64,000 bases of DNA from Austropuccinia psidii. Lineage: Eukaryota; Basidiomycota; Pucciniomycetes; Pucciniales; Sphaerophragmiaceae. This document shows, piece by piece, positions 34,032 to 47,960 of this stretch (within the stretch, counting starts at the first letter, position 1; each line of letters begins with the position of its first letter). The notes beneath the pieces were generated by a model, which saw nothing but the letters and a program-made list of their open reading frames with translations, had not been told where the DNA came from and made no database searches. Made by a program: the position numbers and the translations under genes. The stretch lies in the NCBI GenBank assembly GCA_023105745.1, contig JALGQZ010000015.1, positions 5,355,499 through 5,419,498 of the forward strand, read 5' to 3'.

Positions 34032-35640
34032 TGAAGATTTGTCTATGAAACTCTTGCTAATATTGCTATTGATCAAGAGTACTATGACGGTTGTTATAAA
34101 ATATAATAAATAAATTTAATATAACCACAAATAAATAAATAATTGCTTAATTATTCCTTTTACTTGTTATACACTACTAGTGATTATAACAGTAAGCAGT
34201 AATTGTCTACTAGAATCAATTACAAGTAACTTCTTAAAAAATAATATGAAATTATTTTAATGAAAAATTATACTTTGCAATACTAACTATTATAAATTTG
34301 TGAAGAAAACTACAAACTAGAGAAAAAAAACTTTAAGAATTGAAGAAATCACTCACTAATACTCCAAAAATACCTTTCAAAGATTGGGAAGATGAATTTG
34401 ACAGATTATTCATGGATTTAAAGAATCACAAGTTGGATAAAGCAATATCATAATAACTAATACTTGGCAGTATAAATAATTTAATGTTTTTACTGAATGA
34501 TTATAAGATCTCTAGAAAAAAAAACAGCAATTGTAGGCTTCTTTCATATCTACAACAGCTCAAAGAGGCATGGCATAGACCAAACTGAAAATCCAATGAG
34601 TGAGAACTCAATTACCTTGGATTATTGATTACATCAGTTTTTGTCACATAACATTATTATAATTATTTAATTAAGTCATTTCATGTGGCCACCAACTCAT
34701 TCATGGTAAAGAATTGGGGGTATAACTACTGTAAATCTTTTTTATTTCACAATACAAATTTTTTATCTAATTCATCAAATTTATTGGAAATTTAATCACA
34801 AGTTGTTTTTCTATGAATTTTGGAAGATTCAGTTTTTCACATAAAATCATCATCAATGGACTGTAACAAAAACTTTTAACTTGAATTATAAAGTCATGAT
34901 TCTTTTTGGTTTTAGTGTAAATTATACTTTTTTCTATTAGCCATGAAAGATTCAGAAAGATTAATTAATAATTGTGTTTTCAATGAATTTTTGAATTTTT
35001 ACCTCATTTTCTATGTAGTACAAGTAAATAGTATAGTGGCAGCTGGTTGCCATGAGGTATCCATTGACAATCATTAAGAATAGAAATGGTTACAGGAGTC
35101 AGAGTTGGTCATTACCTCCTTTTCATGTCAAAATAGCAGCTTATTTACTATTTTCTCATGATTCAATGAGAATGAGCCTTAGTAATAAGGTTATAAAAAG
35201 GTTTTAATTTACTATTTGGTCAAGATCAGCCATGCATCCAATCTTGATGACTGTCTATGCCTTGGAGTCCTCTGAAGGGGGAACCCTGGCTCTCATTGCT
35301 CCCTTTTGTCCCCTTGAGCTATTTCTATATCAAAAATAGTAATCCAAGGTTAAAGACTGACATCCACTATGGGTGTATCACAATTACATAGAGCACAAAC
35401 ATGCATAAAAGCAAAAAATTCACAAGTCTTCTATGTGGTATTGATGATGAGGTGATGAAGTATTTTCCATATTACTACCTCATGGAGTTAATTTGGCTTT
35501 ATTCACTCTATTGAGTTACCCTAGGTGAAATTTAGTGTAGAATCCAAATCTGACCTTAAATCCATGGATTTATTTACTCAAAAAAGTTTTTCATATTTTT
35601 CTATATGAAAATAATGAAGCCTTTTTTATGGTGACTGCTA
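34032..35640 (-). mobile_element. Partial Gypsy LTR, minus orientation
   Basis: Aligns from its start (TTTGTCTATGAAACTCTTG) along most of the LTR at 42168-44089, sharing CACTACTAGTGATTATAAC and the ACCCTAGGTG region near 35520. Similarity fades near 35640, before the expected CTCACA end. Probably a decayed solo or truncated LTR; its right boundary is uncertain. Confidence 0.65.
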
Positions 35641-36255
35641 ATATTGTAAGAAGTTTTGAAAGAACTAAGTCATAAATCAATTAATAAGTGCTTGAATTTC
35701 TTAAAATGATGATGATCTCCTTGAATAATTTGGATAATTTTCTTATTCTTTGCCATTAGAATTGCCTGAATGATTGTTTTAGATTTCCTGTCTTGAAGAA
35801 AATAAACCATGGATGTGGTGGATGAATCATTCCCTCAAGAGCTGAGGCCTTGATGAGCTCCTCAATCTCTGCTACCAATCGAAAAATCAAGTGGCCATAA
35901 CCCTCAAATGGACTCACAAGACCATCTTTCTGTCTTTGAAAGCCTTTTACGGCCTTGAGACATGAAATTTCGTGTTTTGATTCACATTTTAGTGATCATT
36001 TTGGTTGTTTTCCGAAAGCTTGACTCCAAAGTCATCGAAATCGCTGATCAACATTCACAGGATTCCTTCAAGACCAGCTTCATCAAAAGATGAGAGATTC
36101 CTTATGCCAAATCCAAACCGGCATTCTCATCTCAGTCTTAACGAGTGCTTCGATAATTCCTCATAGGTTGGTCCAGGTCGTCACTCGATTAGGATTCTGG
36201 GAGACCTTCAAGCGTCCCTAGTGTGGCTGGTTCGCAAGAAAGTATTGTTTGAAGG
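35641..36255 (+). other. Upstream region of the zinc-finger gene
   Basis: No gene seen. Base composition shifts from AT-rich towards the more balanced host-gene composition from about 35820 on, so the right half probably holds promoter and leader. Confidence 0.4.
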
Positions 36256-37894
36256 ATGTTGGCATCAGCTTCCATCGATCGAGCTCATCTTCGATCTATC
36301 AATCATAGTCTCAAAAGGAAATCTCATCATCTCGACGCACCAGCCACTCAAGCCGAGGAGCAAGTCCAAGATGATGATCTTTGCTCCAGCTTCTCGTCAG
36401 ATTCAGACTCAAATTGGAGCTCCTATGATCCATCTTCAGATTATTCCCACGATTCCCACTCCAATCCAGCTTCCAGTCATTCTGATACTCAAGCAGATGG
36501 AAATCGCAATCAGACCTCAAAGGATCGTCTTCGAGAGCAAAAAGATGTATCCCAAGGAAATCGTATCAAGAATTACGTTTGCACTTGGCCTGGTTGTGGC
36601 AAAAGTTATACCAAACCAATCAGATTGGAGGAGCACGTCAGAAGCCATACCAATGAAGTCAGTCTCATCCTTTGCTTTCCACTCTCATTGCTTCGTATGC
36701 TTGCTTTTCTGACATTCGTTCGATTTCATTTCATCTTAGCGTCCTTTTGGTTGTCCACATTGTCCCGCAACTTATCGTCGGGAAACCCATCTCAATGCTC
36801 ACATGCGAATGCATCAGCCAGACGAAGCCAAGCCCTTTGTCTGTCTCTGGCTAGATCCAAGTCTCCCTTCAGATTCAGCTCAACCCTGCACCAAACGATT
36901 TTGGACCCGTCAACATCTAAACGTTCATCGCCAAAGCGTTCATGAAGGAAAGAAAGCTCAAGCTCGATTCGAGTGTACAGAGTGTCATCAAAAATTCCCA
37001 AAGCATCGTCTATTGCGTGATCATTTTGCAGCGAGCCATTGTCCACTTGGCACTCGACCTTTCATCTGTCCGACTCCAAACTGTCCTTGGTCATTTTCAA
37101 CGAGCTCCCAGTTACGATTACATCAACGTACTCATGACCCAAATCGTTATATGTGTATACATGATGATTGTCTCAGAAATCCAAACATCACCATCCAGCA
37201 ACGCACTTTTTTCACTTGGACTGACCTACAACGACATACTCGTGATGTCCACCCTTTAAGATGTAAGGTCCTAGGCTGTAGACGTATCAAGCCATTCAAA
37301 AATCTCAAAGCGCTCAACTCGCATATTGCTACCAGACATTCTCTTTCCAAAGTCAATCACACCTCCTCAAACCGTAATTCAGGACAGTTTGTTTGCACTG
37401 GTTTTTCAGTCGACCCAAATACACCTTGCCAGCGTGCTTACCATTCAGCTCGATCACTTCAAAGGCACATTCATTCAGCTCACTTGAGCGATCGTCAAAC
37501 CACCTGTCCCATAACTGGTTGTAACTTTACCGCCGATTTTCCATCTGGTCTAGCCCGCCATCTTCAGTCTAAGCATCAAGATCAACAAAGACCAAGAAAA
37601 CTTAGCAGAACTGAAAAGTTAAATCAAATCGATTTGCTGACAGGAAATGATCTTGAATCCAAAGTTAAAAAATATTATTGTCCAATTGAAGAATTAAGAA
37701 AAAAGTGTCTATTTGACAAATCTAGCCCAAATCTGTTGCAAGCGCCAGAAAATAATGATAGTGGTGACAAGATTTTTCATAATGCTTGTTTCATGAAATT
37801 TAACAGATTATATGATTTACAAAGACATTTAAAAGCTAATCACTCCATTCAAATCGAAAAAGATGAATTAAAAAATTTCTTTGGCCAAATTTAA
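36256..37894 (+). CDS. C2H2 zinc-finger protein resembling transcription factor IIIA, two exons, 518 aa
   Basis: Probable nuclear factor for 5S rRNA gene transcription by RNA polymerase III. Exons 36256-36657 and 36740-37894 join in frame (phase 0) across an 82-bp intron with a GTCAGT donor and CTTAG acceptor. The first 100 residues are Ser/Asp-rich. About eight C2H2 fingers follow in tandem: the first is YVCTWPGCGKSYTKPIRLEEH, split from the second by the intron at the NE/RPFGCPHC linker. Later ones include ECTECHQKFPKHRLLRDH and CPTPNCPWSFSTSSQLRLH. A final finger near the C-terminus has a longer, irregular loop (CFMKFNRLYDLQRH). Consecutive TFIIIA-type C-x4-C fingers at start and middle, and total size, favour TFIIIA over other C2H2 factors, but this needs a profile search. 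It is the only ordinary-looking host gene in the window. Confidence 0.75.
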
Positions 37895-40188
37895 GTCACC
37901 AGCTATCTTGTAAAAATTTAAACCAATTTAATAATTGAAAACTGCGTTTCGCCAGAGTGGATCATTTGCTTCTTTATAGAAGAAAACATGATTGGGATCA
38001 TAATTCGAAAACAAATTCTCATGCTTAAATGTATCACGCGCTCCATCTGCTGCTAGTTTGAAGTGATTGATTTTAATTTGATTTTTCTAAAAGAAACAAA
38101 CTTTCTAATTTATCTCGAGTATTTTTTCAAAATTCTAAATGTATATATTTGAATGGGGATTGGTAACTCCATGTAAGATTTGTATAAATTCATGTGTTTT
38201 TGCCAACAATTTTTATCATTTTTTACCTGTGTTTTTATTTAAATAGTTTTTTTGGTCTGAAAGAGCCTCAAAAAATATTTCAGATCATTATGGCAAAATT
38301 AATCTGGCTCAAATCGTCAAAAAAACCATTTTGACAAATTTAAGGGAAAAAACTATATAAAATAAAATTCCATTAAGTGAAATTCTAATCTTTTATGACA
38401 TCTTTTTTTTTGTTTAGGATTTTTCAATTTTGATCAAAAAAAAAAAGATCAAACATAATTAACTTGTTTTTTCCAATAAAGAACAAGATCAAAGCATATA
38501 AGTTACTTTTTCTTTCCAATAAAAGAAAGATCAAATAATAGAAGTAACTTTTTTTATCAAATCAAAAAAGAGATCAAATATAACTTTTTTTTCAATTAAA
38601 TAAATAAATAATTAATCAATAGAGGTTTTTACAAAGGCATCAAAAAAATATAAAAAAAATTGAAAAAAATTAAATTAAGGGGTATCAAACCTATCCAAAT
38701 CAGCCTTTTACAAGAAATAATGGTTTTTCAAAAAAGGAATATCAAAACTATACAACAAAAACCACTATTTTTGAGAATTTCAAAAACATTTACCCCTCTT
38801 CTTGACCTCCCACTGATCAACAAACAAATTTTTTCTTTTTTATTCATCTCCCATATTAAAATCATTTATTCTTCAAAATTGAAAATCCCAAATCCTCATA
38901 AAAAATTCTATCAAGTCAGCCCCTATTCTTGAGCTCAAACAAAGTGATAATGAGATTGTTACAGCTTTTCTTGAAAAGAAGGCTAGCTACAATACATGCT
39001 TTGGTGCAGATGGTGCTGAGCATATTGGATACCACCCCCAGAAAGTAAGCTCAATGGATTTGACATGATTAAAAAGCATTTAAAAATAGAATCAAAGTAA
39101 AAGGAACACCTCACAGGTAAATAAATTAAGGCACATAGCTGAGTCAGTTCAATTGGATTTGGCATCAAAAAAGATGATGAGTCCAAATTAATCTAAAGTA
39201 TTGAAGTTAAAATTGAATCTTTGTGTCCTTGCTATCAAGAATCGGATTCCATATTTTCAGAAAAACTATCTGAATTTGAGGCAAAAATTAACTGGAATAC
39301 ATTATTTTATCCAAAAATAATTTTTGATGATTTTTACACAAATTTTTTTTCAGAAATGAAAATGATATTAATTATTATTTTGATGAACTTAAAAAATTAA
39401 TTATTAATACTAAATATTTTGAAATTCAATGGTAGATTATTTAATCCTTTGGTTTAATTTTAATATATTTAAAATCTTGGAGAAGGAAAATTAAGATTTT
39501 CAAATTTATTTTACTTAAGAATTAACTTTGAAAACAAATTTTGTAAATTCTTAATCAATTAAATTTGTTTAATTAAAGAAAAAGGATCAAAAAAATTGAT
39601 AATCTCAATCTTAAAATTCATAAGAAAAAAAAAACCCTTTATTTGGATATTATGAGGCCTTAGTTAATTCTCAGGAAGAAGTCAATAAATGAATTATCTA
39701 TATTTCTGTACCAAGCTGATTTTGGATTTTTTGTGTTACATCCAAAAGTTGGAACAGTTATTATGAGAAAAATAAAGATGGTAGATGAAATTAAATTCAG
39801 GGGAAATTTGAGAAAATTACAAAATCAAGATCAAGAAAAGTGAAGCAGAGGATCATTTAAAAAATGAGAAATAGGAGATGAAAATTCAAAACAAGGAAAT
39901 TCAGAAGGAGTTAAATTTTTAACATTTGGAAAAAGTGAAATATAGAGAATTTATTTTTAAGAAAAATTTTCATGATATTATGATTTAATTTATCTCATCA
40001 AATAATCCAGTTTGAGATTTATAAATTTTAAAATCTTATGGTTTATTAAAAATATTTCAAGGATATTTGGTCTGAAATAGGTTTTAAAGAAGTTTGAAAT
40101 AATTTATATTAATTATTATAATTAATATTATTATATTTATTTCTCAAATAAACTTGAATAAAAATTTAAAAAAAAAATTCAATACTCA
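37895..40188. other. AT-rich gene-free stretch
   Basis: Very AT-rich with long A and T runs. No supported gene; the frame at 38660-38932 is low-complexity. It contains a four-unit degenerate tandem repeat (38436-38600). Confidence 0.55.
38436..38600 (+). repeat. Degenerate tandem repeat of about 45 bp
   Basis: Four units beginning AAGATCAAA, each followed by TAACTT and a T-rich then AATAAA segment. Not conserved enough to suggest function. Confidence 0.55.
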
Positions 40189-40193
40189 CCTAT

Positions 40194-42019
40194 TGTAAGG
40201 TGTGGATATGAAACTTTGATTGAAAATCAAGTACTTTTCCTGTCCTCAAAATTTGTATAAGGTAAAAATCAATTAAAAATAGTATGAAATATTATTTTTA
40301 AGAGAAAACATGCCAATTTTATTGTTTATAACTTTATTAGTATAAAACAATAATATTATAAAAATTTATTGTTTTACCAACAATAAAAATTTATCCAAAA
40401 AATACTCTACAAGAGATATTTTAAGGCTACAAAAGAAATTTCTTCAACAGCAATTTCAATTGGAATTAATTGAGCAAAGAACTGCAAGCAATTAATTAAA
40501 GAACAAAGTCTTCAAAAAGAGTATTAAAGAGAAAACACGCCCAAAAGTGACCAGAGTGAATTTGGAAACAAAGTGACAAAGTTTACAGTGATGAAAGATG
40601 CTTTAATTCACTTTTGGGGTGGTTCAGGGGTAAAAATGATTATAAGAGTTACAAACAATGATTATAATGATTTTTTCACGTGGTTAAAAGGATTAAAATG
40701 ATTTAAAAGTGGTGGTTGGAATCTTTGATTGATTGGTTTAACAGTTTTAAACTAATTAATAAAAGGAAAAGATTCTAACATGAAGAGAAAAGTGGGGCAA
40801 AGAAGACATTCTTTTATAGCCATCAATTCTCTTGCTCCAAAAGTAAAATTTACTCTTGTCAGTCGTGAAAAACAGTCTGACAACAGAAAAGCCAATTATG
40901 GCATCATTGAACCCTGGTTTAGACCAAAAAGGGCTGGTTTAAGCCATTTTTAGCCATTTTAGACCCTTAAATCAGCCATTACTATAGCAATACCAGGCCT
41001 AGAGCCTTCAAAACACGTCAGAATGTGTGTCAGAGGCGTAGAAACCAGTTAAAACTGTTTTTACTCTGATGGTTTTATCTTAAGGGTAGTTTTACCCTCT
41101 TGGCAACAGCTAAAACTACCCCAGTTGGTATCAAAACCTCATCATCAATTGAGTCCACAGACCCTGTAGCTCAATTCCAGGCCAAAAGTGATGAACTTTT
41201 GCGTGAATTTTGACATCCCACGCCTGTCAGCAAGGAATTTGGGGGTCTAGCTCCCCCTTAGAGCTGGAGTTCCTTTTCCCCCAAATTTAATCTTTCCAAT
41301 TTATTTTTCCTTTAATTCCTCATCATGTATTATACTTATAATTTACATATGTAATTCAATTCAATTGTACAGTACAATACAGTAATAATTGACACCTCAT
41401 ATGTAAATCAAAGTTCACTTATGTAATACACGCGCACATTTTGACATTTCAATTGAATTCAATTGAAAATACTTCAATTCCTCATAACTTCTAAACTAAA
41501 CACAACACCTCAATTTTAACACAAAAATTGATGGTTAACACCACATGTGGTGTGAATTAAATTAAGGTTTTGAGGATTTTCAACTTTTGTATTGAAAATA
41601 CTAAAAACTTAATTTAAGCTTATTTAGAGTTGAGTTACAAGAATTTCACTCAGAGGTGACCCCACCTGATTTTTTATGAGGAATCTAATGGTGAAATAAA
41701 TTTTATATGTTTATTTATTGGATAAAAAGTTATAATAAATTTTATTTAACTTTTTTCCAAATTTATTTATTTTTTCACAATTTTGTTAAAATTTCATTTT
41801 TACTTAAATTTTTCAAGTATAAATGTAATTTTATATTTACAAAATTTAATGTATTTTTATTTTTAAATTATAATTAATTTTTTATTTTTTAATATAATTT
41901 TATATTTATATTTTGATTTTTATTTTAATAATATAAATAAATTTATTTTATTTATATTAATATGTTATTTTTTATATTTGTGGTCTTTTGGGTATATGAA
42001 ATTACCTCTAAGGCTCACA
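40194..42019 (-). mobile_element. Solo Gypsy LTR with CCTAT target duplication
   Basis: 1826 bp starting TGTAAGG and ending GGCTCACA. Both ends match the ends of the Gypsy LTR at 45816-47960. Perfect 5-bp duplications CCTAT flank it (40189-40193 and 42020-42024). No internal coding remains, so recombination between LTRs probably removed the rest. Confidence 0.82.
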
Positions 42020-42167
42020 CCTATATATTTTTTTTTTCAATTTTTGAAAATTGATGAGGTTTTTTTTATCATAAAAACATAAAAGGTAGAATATGAGTAC
42101 CTTTTATGTTGCTATAATTGAGATAATTATTGATTGGTTCATATAAACTGAGAATTTAAAAAAATTG

Positions 42168-44089
42168 TGTAAGATGTGTCTATGAAACTGTTGATAATAT
42201 TAGTATTAATCAACAGTATTATGACTGTTCTTATGAAATATAATAATAAAAAAATTATTATAACCACAATTTAAAAATTAATTAATTATTTCTTTTATTT
42301 GTTATACACTACTAGTGATTATAACAGTAAGCAGAAATTGTCTACAAGAATCAATTACAAGAAGAATTTAATAATAAAAAACTTCTTTATTAAAATAATA
42401 AAATTATTTTAATATATAATTATCTTTTAGAAGAATAATTATAAAGATAACTATTGAAGAAATCTATTACTAGAGAAAAAATTTAAGAATTAAGAGAAAT
42501 CACTCACTATTAATCCAATGAACCTTTTTAGAAGATAATACTAGACAGATTTGATGTAGAATTGTGGATTTAATGGATAAAAGAATGATTTTATAACAAT
42601 ATTACAACAATATATAGTTGATTTCTATTATTTCACATCCGTATAATTGATACTGAAATATTTGAAACACTTAAGAAAAGATTTAACTAATACTTACTTG
42701 TTGGTACTAAAGGTATAATTGAATAATGTGATGATTTGGAAAAAACATCAAGAGGAAGCCACTTTTAAGTCTAAGAAAGCTCACAGAGGCATTCCATTGA
42801 GAAAACTGAAAAACAAGTGAGTGAGAAAACAATAAAAAGTTTTGGATTATTGATTACATCATCTGTTTTCACATAAGAATCATAATTATTTAATTGAGGC
42901 TTTTACATGACTACCAACCCATTTATGGTTAAGAATAAAAGGAGAAAAAACTGTAAATCTTCTTTTATTCCAGAATAATCATTTATTTATCAAAGGTATC
43001 AATATTATTGGAAATTTCATCACAGAATGTATTTTCTGTAAATTTTTAAAGATTCTGTGTTTCACATGGAATCATCAAAAATGGACTGTAAGTAAAACTT
43101 TTCATTTTACATATAAAAGTATAATTATTTTTAGTTTTTATACAAACTATACAGTTATTAATTGGTCCTGAAAGTTTCAGAAATATTCATTAAGAATTGT
43201 ATTCTTGATGAATTTTTGAAGTTTTTGCCTCATTTCTATGTAGAATTGCAAATAGCAGTATATGGCTGGTTGCTATGAGGTAAATCAATGGATAATAGTC
43301 CAAAAAGGGTTTTAATTACTCTTTTTGGGCTTATCCATGGAAATTAATTCAGAATTGACATGGTTACAGGAGTCTAAGTTGCTCTTTACCTCCTTGGCAC
43401 GTCAAAATAGCAGCTTATTTGCTATTTTCTTATGATATACTGAAGTTCTGACTTTGTAACAAAGTTCCCAAAAGGTTTTAGTTTACTAATTGGGCCAAGA
43501 TCAGCTATGGAACCAAGATTTAGAGCTTTCCACACCTCAGAGGCCTCAGAAGCTGGGTCCCCTGGCTCTCTTTGATGTCTTTTGTCCCCCTTGACTATTT
43601 TTTATGTCAAAATAGAAATTCAGGCTTCAAGTGAGATATCCACTATCAGTGTACCAAAAGTGTATGTAAGAATACCATAATATTAAATGCCAAAATCATG
43701 AATAACACTATTTTTAGTGTATATGTAACATGGGATTTCTCACATTCCCATTATTTTGGCATGAAATTGAGAAAAACAAAAATTTTCATGGATCTTTTAT
43801 GTGGTATTTATGATGTGGTATTGAAGTATTTTCCATATTACCACCTCAAAGAGTTGATTTGAGCTTATTCACTCTATGGAGCTACCCTAGGTGGAATTTT
43901 GTGTAGAATACAAATATGGCCTTAAATCCATGGATTTACTTGCTCAATAAAAAGGTATTCATCTTTTCTGAAATCCAAAATGATGAATTTTGAATATATG
44001 CATGACTTAGGGGTTATGAATAGTTCAGAATTTATTTTTAATATAATTGTGGCCTATTTGGGTATATAAAATATACCTCAAGACTCACA
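42168..44089 (-). mobile_element. Gypsy LTR, minus orientation (3' LTR of a deleted element)
   Basis: 1922 bp, TGTAAG to CTCACA. To its right is the sequence expected inside a minus-strand Gypsy 3' end: CCCTCCCACCAAGAAATG, then the chromodomain coding remnant. It is close kin to the partial LTR at 34032. Confidence 0.78.
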
Positions 44090-44233
44090 TTCCCTCCCAC
44101 CAAGAAATGAAATTGTAATACAATTTTATCAATGGTATAAAGCAGAAAAAGGCCCCAAAGAGGGTTAATTTCCACTTTCCAACCTCTTTACATTACTCGG
44201 AACAAGTAATTTAAACCACATTTATAGAAATAT

Positions 44234-44668
44234 TCAGGCTTGTGGCCTTCTTTCATGTCTGAATCTTCTTAAGAGTTTATCTGAGTCAGGAATTTCTGAT
44301 TCTTCCAGCCATTCATCTTCATGTACTGGATTTCTATATCTGACAAGATATTCTCTTTGATTTTTACCCTTAAGTCTCCTTTCTTCAATGACTTTGTTTA
44401 TCTTTCTGTATTCACTCTGTTCCACTGGTGGTACAGTCAAAGTAGTTGGGTTACTTAAAGGAGATAATTATTTGTCAGCTGGTTGATAAGGTTTTATCAA
44501 GCTGACTGGAAAGGTGGGGTGTTTATTTTCCAATTCACCACTCAATTCCACTTAAACTGCATTGGTTCCATGTAAGGCAAAAATAACAAAAGGTCCTACA
44601 TAAGAATCTTTAAGTTTCTTTTGGCCTTTGATATTATTAAAATTCAAGGTTGAAACTAGAACTATGTC
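44234..44668 (-). pseudogene. Gypsy integrase C-terminus and chromodomain remnant
   Basis: The last 68 codons are open (44440-44234) and encode the chromodomain-like tail LVRYRNPVHEDEWLEESEIP...[11 protein letters not shown], nearly the same as the tail of the intact Gypsy at 59320-59497. Upstream to about 44668 the integrase C-terminal segment (a degraded [23 protein letters not shown] region) is still readable with stops. The rest of pol is missing and the frame ends at the 306-bp tandem array. Confidence 0.82.
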
Positions 44669-44684
44669 AAAATGCTGTCTGCAA

Positions 44685-45393
44685 GACCTCAGCAAATGGA
44701 ACTCTTGCCAAAAAGGCTATTAAACCGGTTGAAAGACCGATTAATAATGGCAAGTTGTAGATCAAATTCCACCATGTGACAGTACCCCCGGGTTTAGAGC
44801 ACTGCCTCCTGAAGTGCATGTAACTGAGTTTATTACCCATTTCACCCTCATGGAGCTACATTAGTCACAACGGGAGCCTACAAGGAACTCCCAAGGGGCA
44901 GAACCCTTGTATTCCAATGGAGCGGAAAACCCAGCAATTTCTGGTTGTTTGATTGAGACCTCCTCTTGTCTCCAACCGGAATTGCTGCCAGACCTCAGCA
45001 AAGGGAACTCTTGCCAAAAAGGCTATTAAACTGGTTGAAAGACCAACTAATACTGGCAAGCTGTAGATCACATTCCACCATGTGAAATTACCCCTGGGTT
45101 TAGAGCACTGCCTCCCAAAGTGCATGTAACTGATGTTATTAGCCATGTCACCCTCATGGAGCTACATTAGTCACAACGGGAGCCTACAAGGAACCCCCAA
45201 GGGGCAGAACTCTTGTATGCCAATGGAGCAGAAAACCCAGCAATTTTTGGTTGTTTGATTGAGACCTCCTCTTGTCTCCAACCGGAATTGCTGCCAGACC
45301 TCAGCAAAGGGAACTCTTGCCAAAAAGGCTATTAAACCAGTTGAAAGACCAATTAATACTGGCAAGTTGTAGATCACATTCCACCATGTGACA
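44685..45393. repeat. 306-bp tandem array, 2.3 units
   Basis: Units start GACCTCAGCAAA at 44685, 44991 and 45297, exactly 306 bp apart; the last is cut at 45393. Each unit carries GGGCAGAACCCTTGTATTCC-like and GTTTAGAGCACTGCCTCC segments. The reverse strand of each carries a run of Gs then GTACTGTCACATGG, which resembles a polypurine tract followed by an LTR start. The units may thus derive from the 3' end of a different LTR element. Minus-strand frames of 68-93 codons in the units are not supported as genes. Confidence 0.82.
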
Positions 45394-45815
45394 AAAATAA
45401 TGAATAAAATTTTCTTAGTAAATATTTTTAATTTTTAAAATTGTTTATTTGATTTTATATTTTCTTTAAATAAATAATAATCATGCCATTAATAAGTTAT
45501 TAATCAAAATTGTATTGTTATTCACTTTATACTAGAATAACTCAAACAATAAGTTTCAAGTCTGTGATGTGAAAGCACCACTAGTTAGACAAAAGAAATT
45601 TATTCAAAGTCACTCAAAAGTATATTGTTTCAAACAATATTCTTAAGAAAAAAAATAACTTTATTAATATTATAAAGATTATTTTTCAGGGACAAGTCCC
45701 AAAAAAGCCAATATTAAAGTAAATATGGCAATTTTATGTCAAAAAACAGTAAAATAAGGTCTATAATAGGATTTATGTCCCAAAAATTGGTTAAAATCAT
45801 GGCCAGGCCCCCAAA
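45394..45815 (-). mobile_element. Gypsy 5' leader remnant
   Basis: Reverse complement of the leader that follows the 5' LTR in the intact Gypsy (53016-53440), including the GGCCAGGCCCCCA segment beside the LTR. No coding. Confidence 0.75.
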
Positions 45816-47960
45816 ATTAAGGTTTGTCTATGAAGCTCTTGATAATAGTGACAATATCAAGAGTACTATGACTTTCCTCAGTAGCAACATATAATATAAT
45901 AAGATATTATAACCACAAATTTAAATATAATTATTAAAAATAATTATATAGAAAAATAAGTTTAATTATTATTATATAAAATAATGAGAAAAAAACAGAA
46001 TAATTATAATAAATTATAATTATTCTATTATTGTTATAGTCACCAACAATTATAACAATAAGAAGTGTAAAGCTCTTAATGAGACAATTAAATGTGGAAA
46101 ATATAAATACTTAACCACTTATGAATAATACATAAATATTATTTATAAAAGAATTAAAACACACATGGTGCAGAGATCATTCTTATAGAAAAATTCTATA
46201 TAAAAAAACTAATAATAGATAAAAAATATAGAATTTTAAAGAAAACTTACTTATAATATCAATTTAATACAACAAGTCAAACAGCAACAGTTATTATATT
46301 AAGTAATTATTATAAGTTAAAAACATGACAAAAATCAATATTTTTCAAGATAAAGCAACTTTCTATGATAAAAATGATGATTAAAGAGTTTTTGAGAGGA
46401 ATTTGTGGATTTTAAAAGAAATTATAAAGACAATAATTTTATAAAATAAAATATATTATAGGTGATTACAGCATTAATTCAATTTCTATGATTTGAATTC
46501 TTTAATTTAAGATTTATAAAGAATGAAATACTTAAGAAATACTTTAATACTAAGGCTTTATATATAATAAAGCTTTACCTGTTTAAATGTCTAATATAAT
46601 TGGATTTATTGAATTGATTCAGTTGATGGACCATAGACTCTTTTTATGTCTGCAGAACAGCTCTCATGAATCATAATAGATATAGAGGGCGTGCTCAGGT
46701 CAAAACTGAAAAACCATGCTTATAAATAAGGTTCTTAACTTAAGTTAACTTACTTTTAACTCCAATTTAAAGTTACCAGTGTTATTCTGAGCTCCAAGTA
46801 ACTTTAATCCTCATTTAAGTTAATTATTTCAAGTTTTAATATAAAGTAAGTTTATTTATGTTAAGGTTAATCACATGATAAAATTAAAAGTAGAGTTTCA
46901 AGCAGAAATCTCTTAAGCTCAATTTTTAGCCAATTTTTAAATAAATATTAATTTTCTTTAAGAATAATTAAAAAGCTGAATTTCCAGGATAATTACCCAG
47001 GAATTCTATTTAAAGAAGATAATTAAAATTTGATTTATATATACATAATATTAAACTGTAAGCTGTGTGAAATGTTCAAGCAAATCCGTTAAGAACTGGA
47101 CTTTTAATGAATTTTTGAAGTTATTACTATTTTTCCATGTAAAATAGCAGTACACACCAAACCTTAACTTTTGATAAGGTTTTAATGCTTGTAAACTTAA
47201 AGTTTTAAGTTTATTTAAGCTTTGACAGGTCTCAAAACTTTAATATCAATCCTGCATATTGGGCTTTACCCTTTAGCAGCTTGAAATTCCTGTCCGAATT
47301 GGGTTAAAACCAGTTTAAACCTTAAGTTTGGATCAAAGTCTAATATTAAAGTTTAAATAAGGTTGAAAATCCTCCAATACAGGTGGAAAACCTTAATTGA
47401 ATCCTTGCAGATCCAAAAAGTTGGGTGCCCCAGCTCTGTTTGGTCTTTTTCCTTTGTCCCACCTTTTTGCGTGGATTTTGCCCTTTTATTTATTTAAAGC
47501 CATACTATGGCCTTAAACCCTTTTAAATTGAGCTCACACAGGATTTACATTCTGTATGGCAGATCCTCAGCCAATTAAGTAAATATACACAACACCTCAA
47601 TTTTAAGTAAAATTTTGGTAAGTTTGCATAAACCTTATGCAACTTTAAATTTAAGCTTATTTAAGCTTAAATTTAACAATGTTAAAAAAGTTGCATCAGT
47701 AAATTCTTAAATCTTCCAATAACATAAGAAATAAGATTTTTTGGGTATAACACCCTATGGGTGTACCCCAGGTTATTTTTGGTGTAGAATCCAAAAATGA
47801 CAGAATATTTATAACTTTCTTTATTCAAACAAAAGTTATACTTATTTCCTGTTATTTTTTATTTTAAATTCAATTGCAAAGTCTGTTGAAGACTAAATCA
47901 ACTGTATATAAAGTCATTTGTGGCCTTATGGGTATGTTATACATACCTCACTGGCTCACA
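45816..47960 (-). mobile_element. Gypsy LTR, minus orientation
   Basis: 2145 bp from ATTAAGGTTTGTCTATG to GGCTCACA, the same family as the LTRs at 50826 and 59634 (near-equal length, readable alignment throughout). It has a leader on its left and another leader on its right. Confidence 0.8.

Noticed and set aside
38660..38932. 90-aa frame in AT-rich DNA
   Set aside because: Lys/Ile/Phe-rich low-complexity sequence with no neighbours or splice signals to support it.
44865..45377. Two similar 68-93 aa minus-strand proteins
   Set aside because: They are the same frame repeated by the 306-bp tandem array, without recognisable domain or start context.
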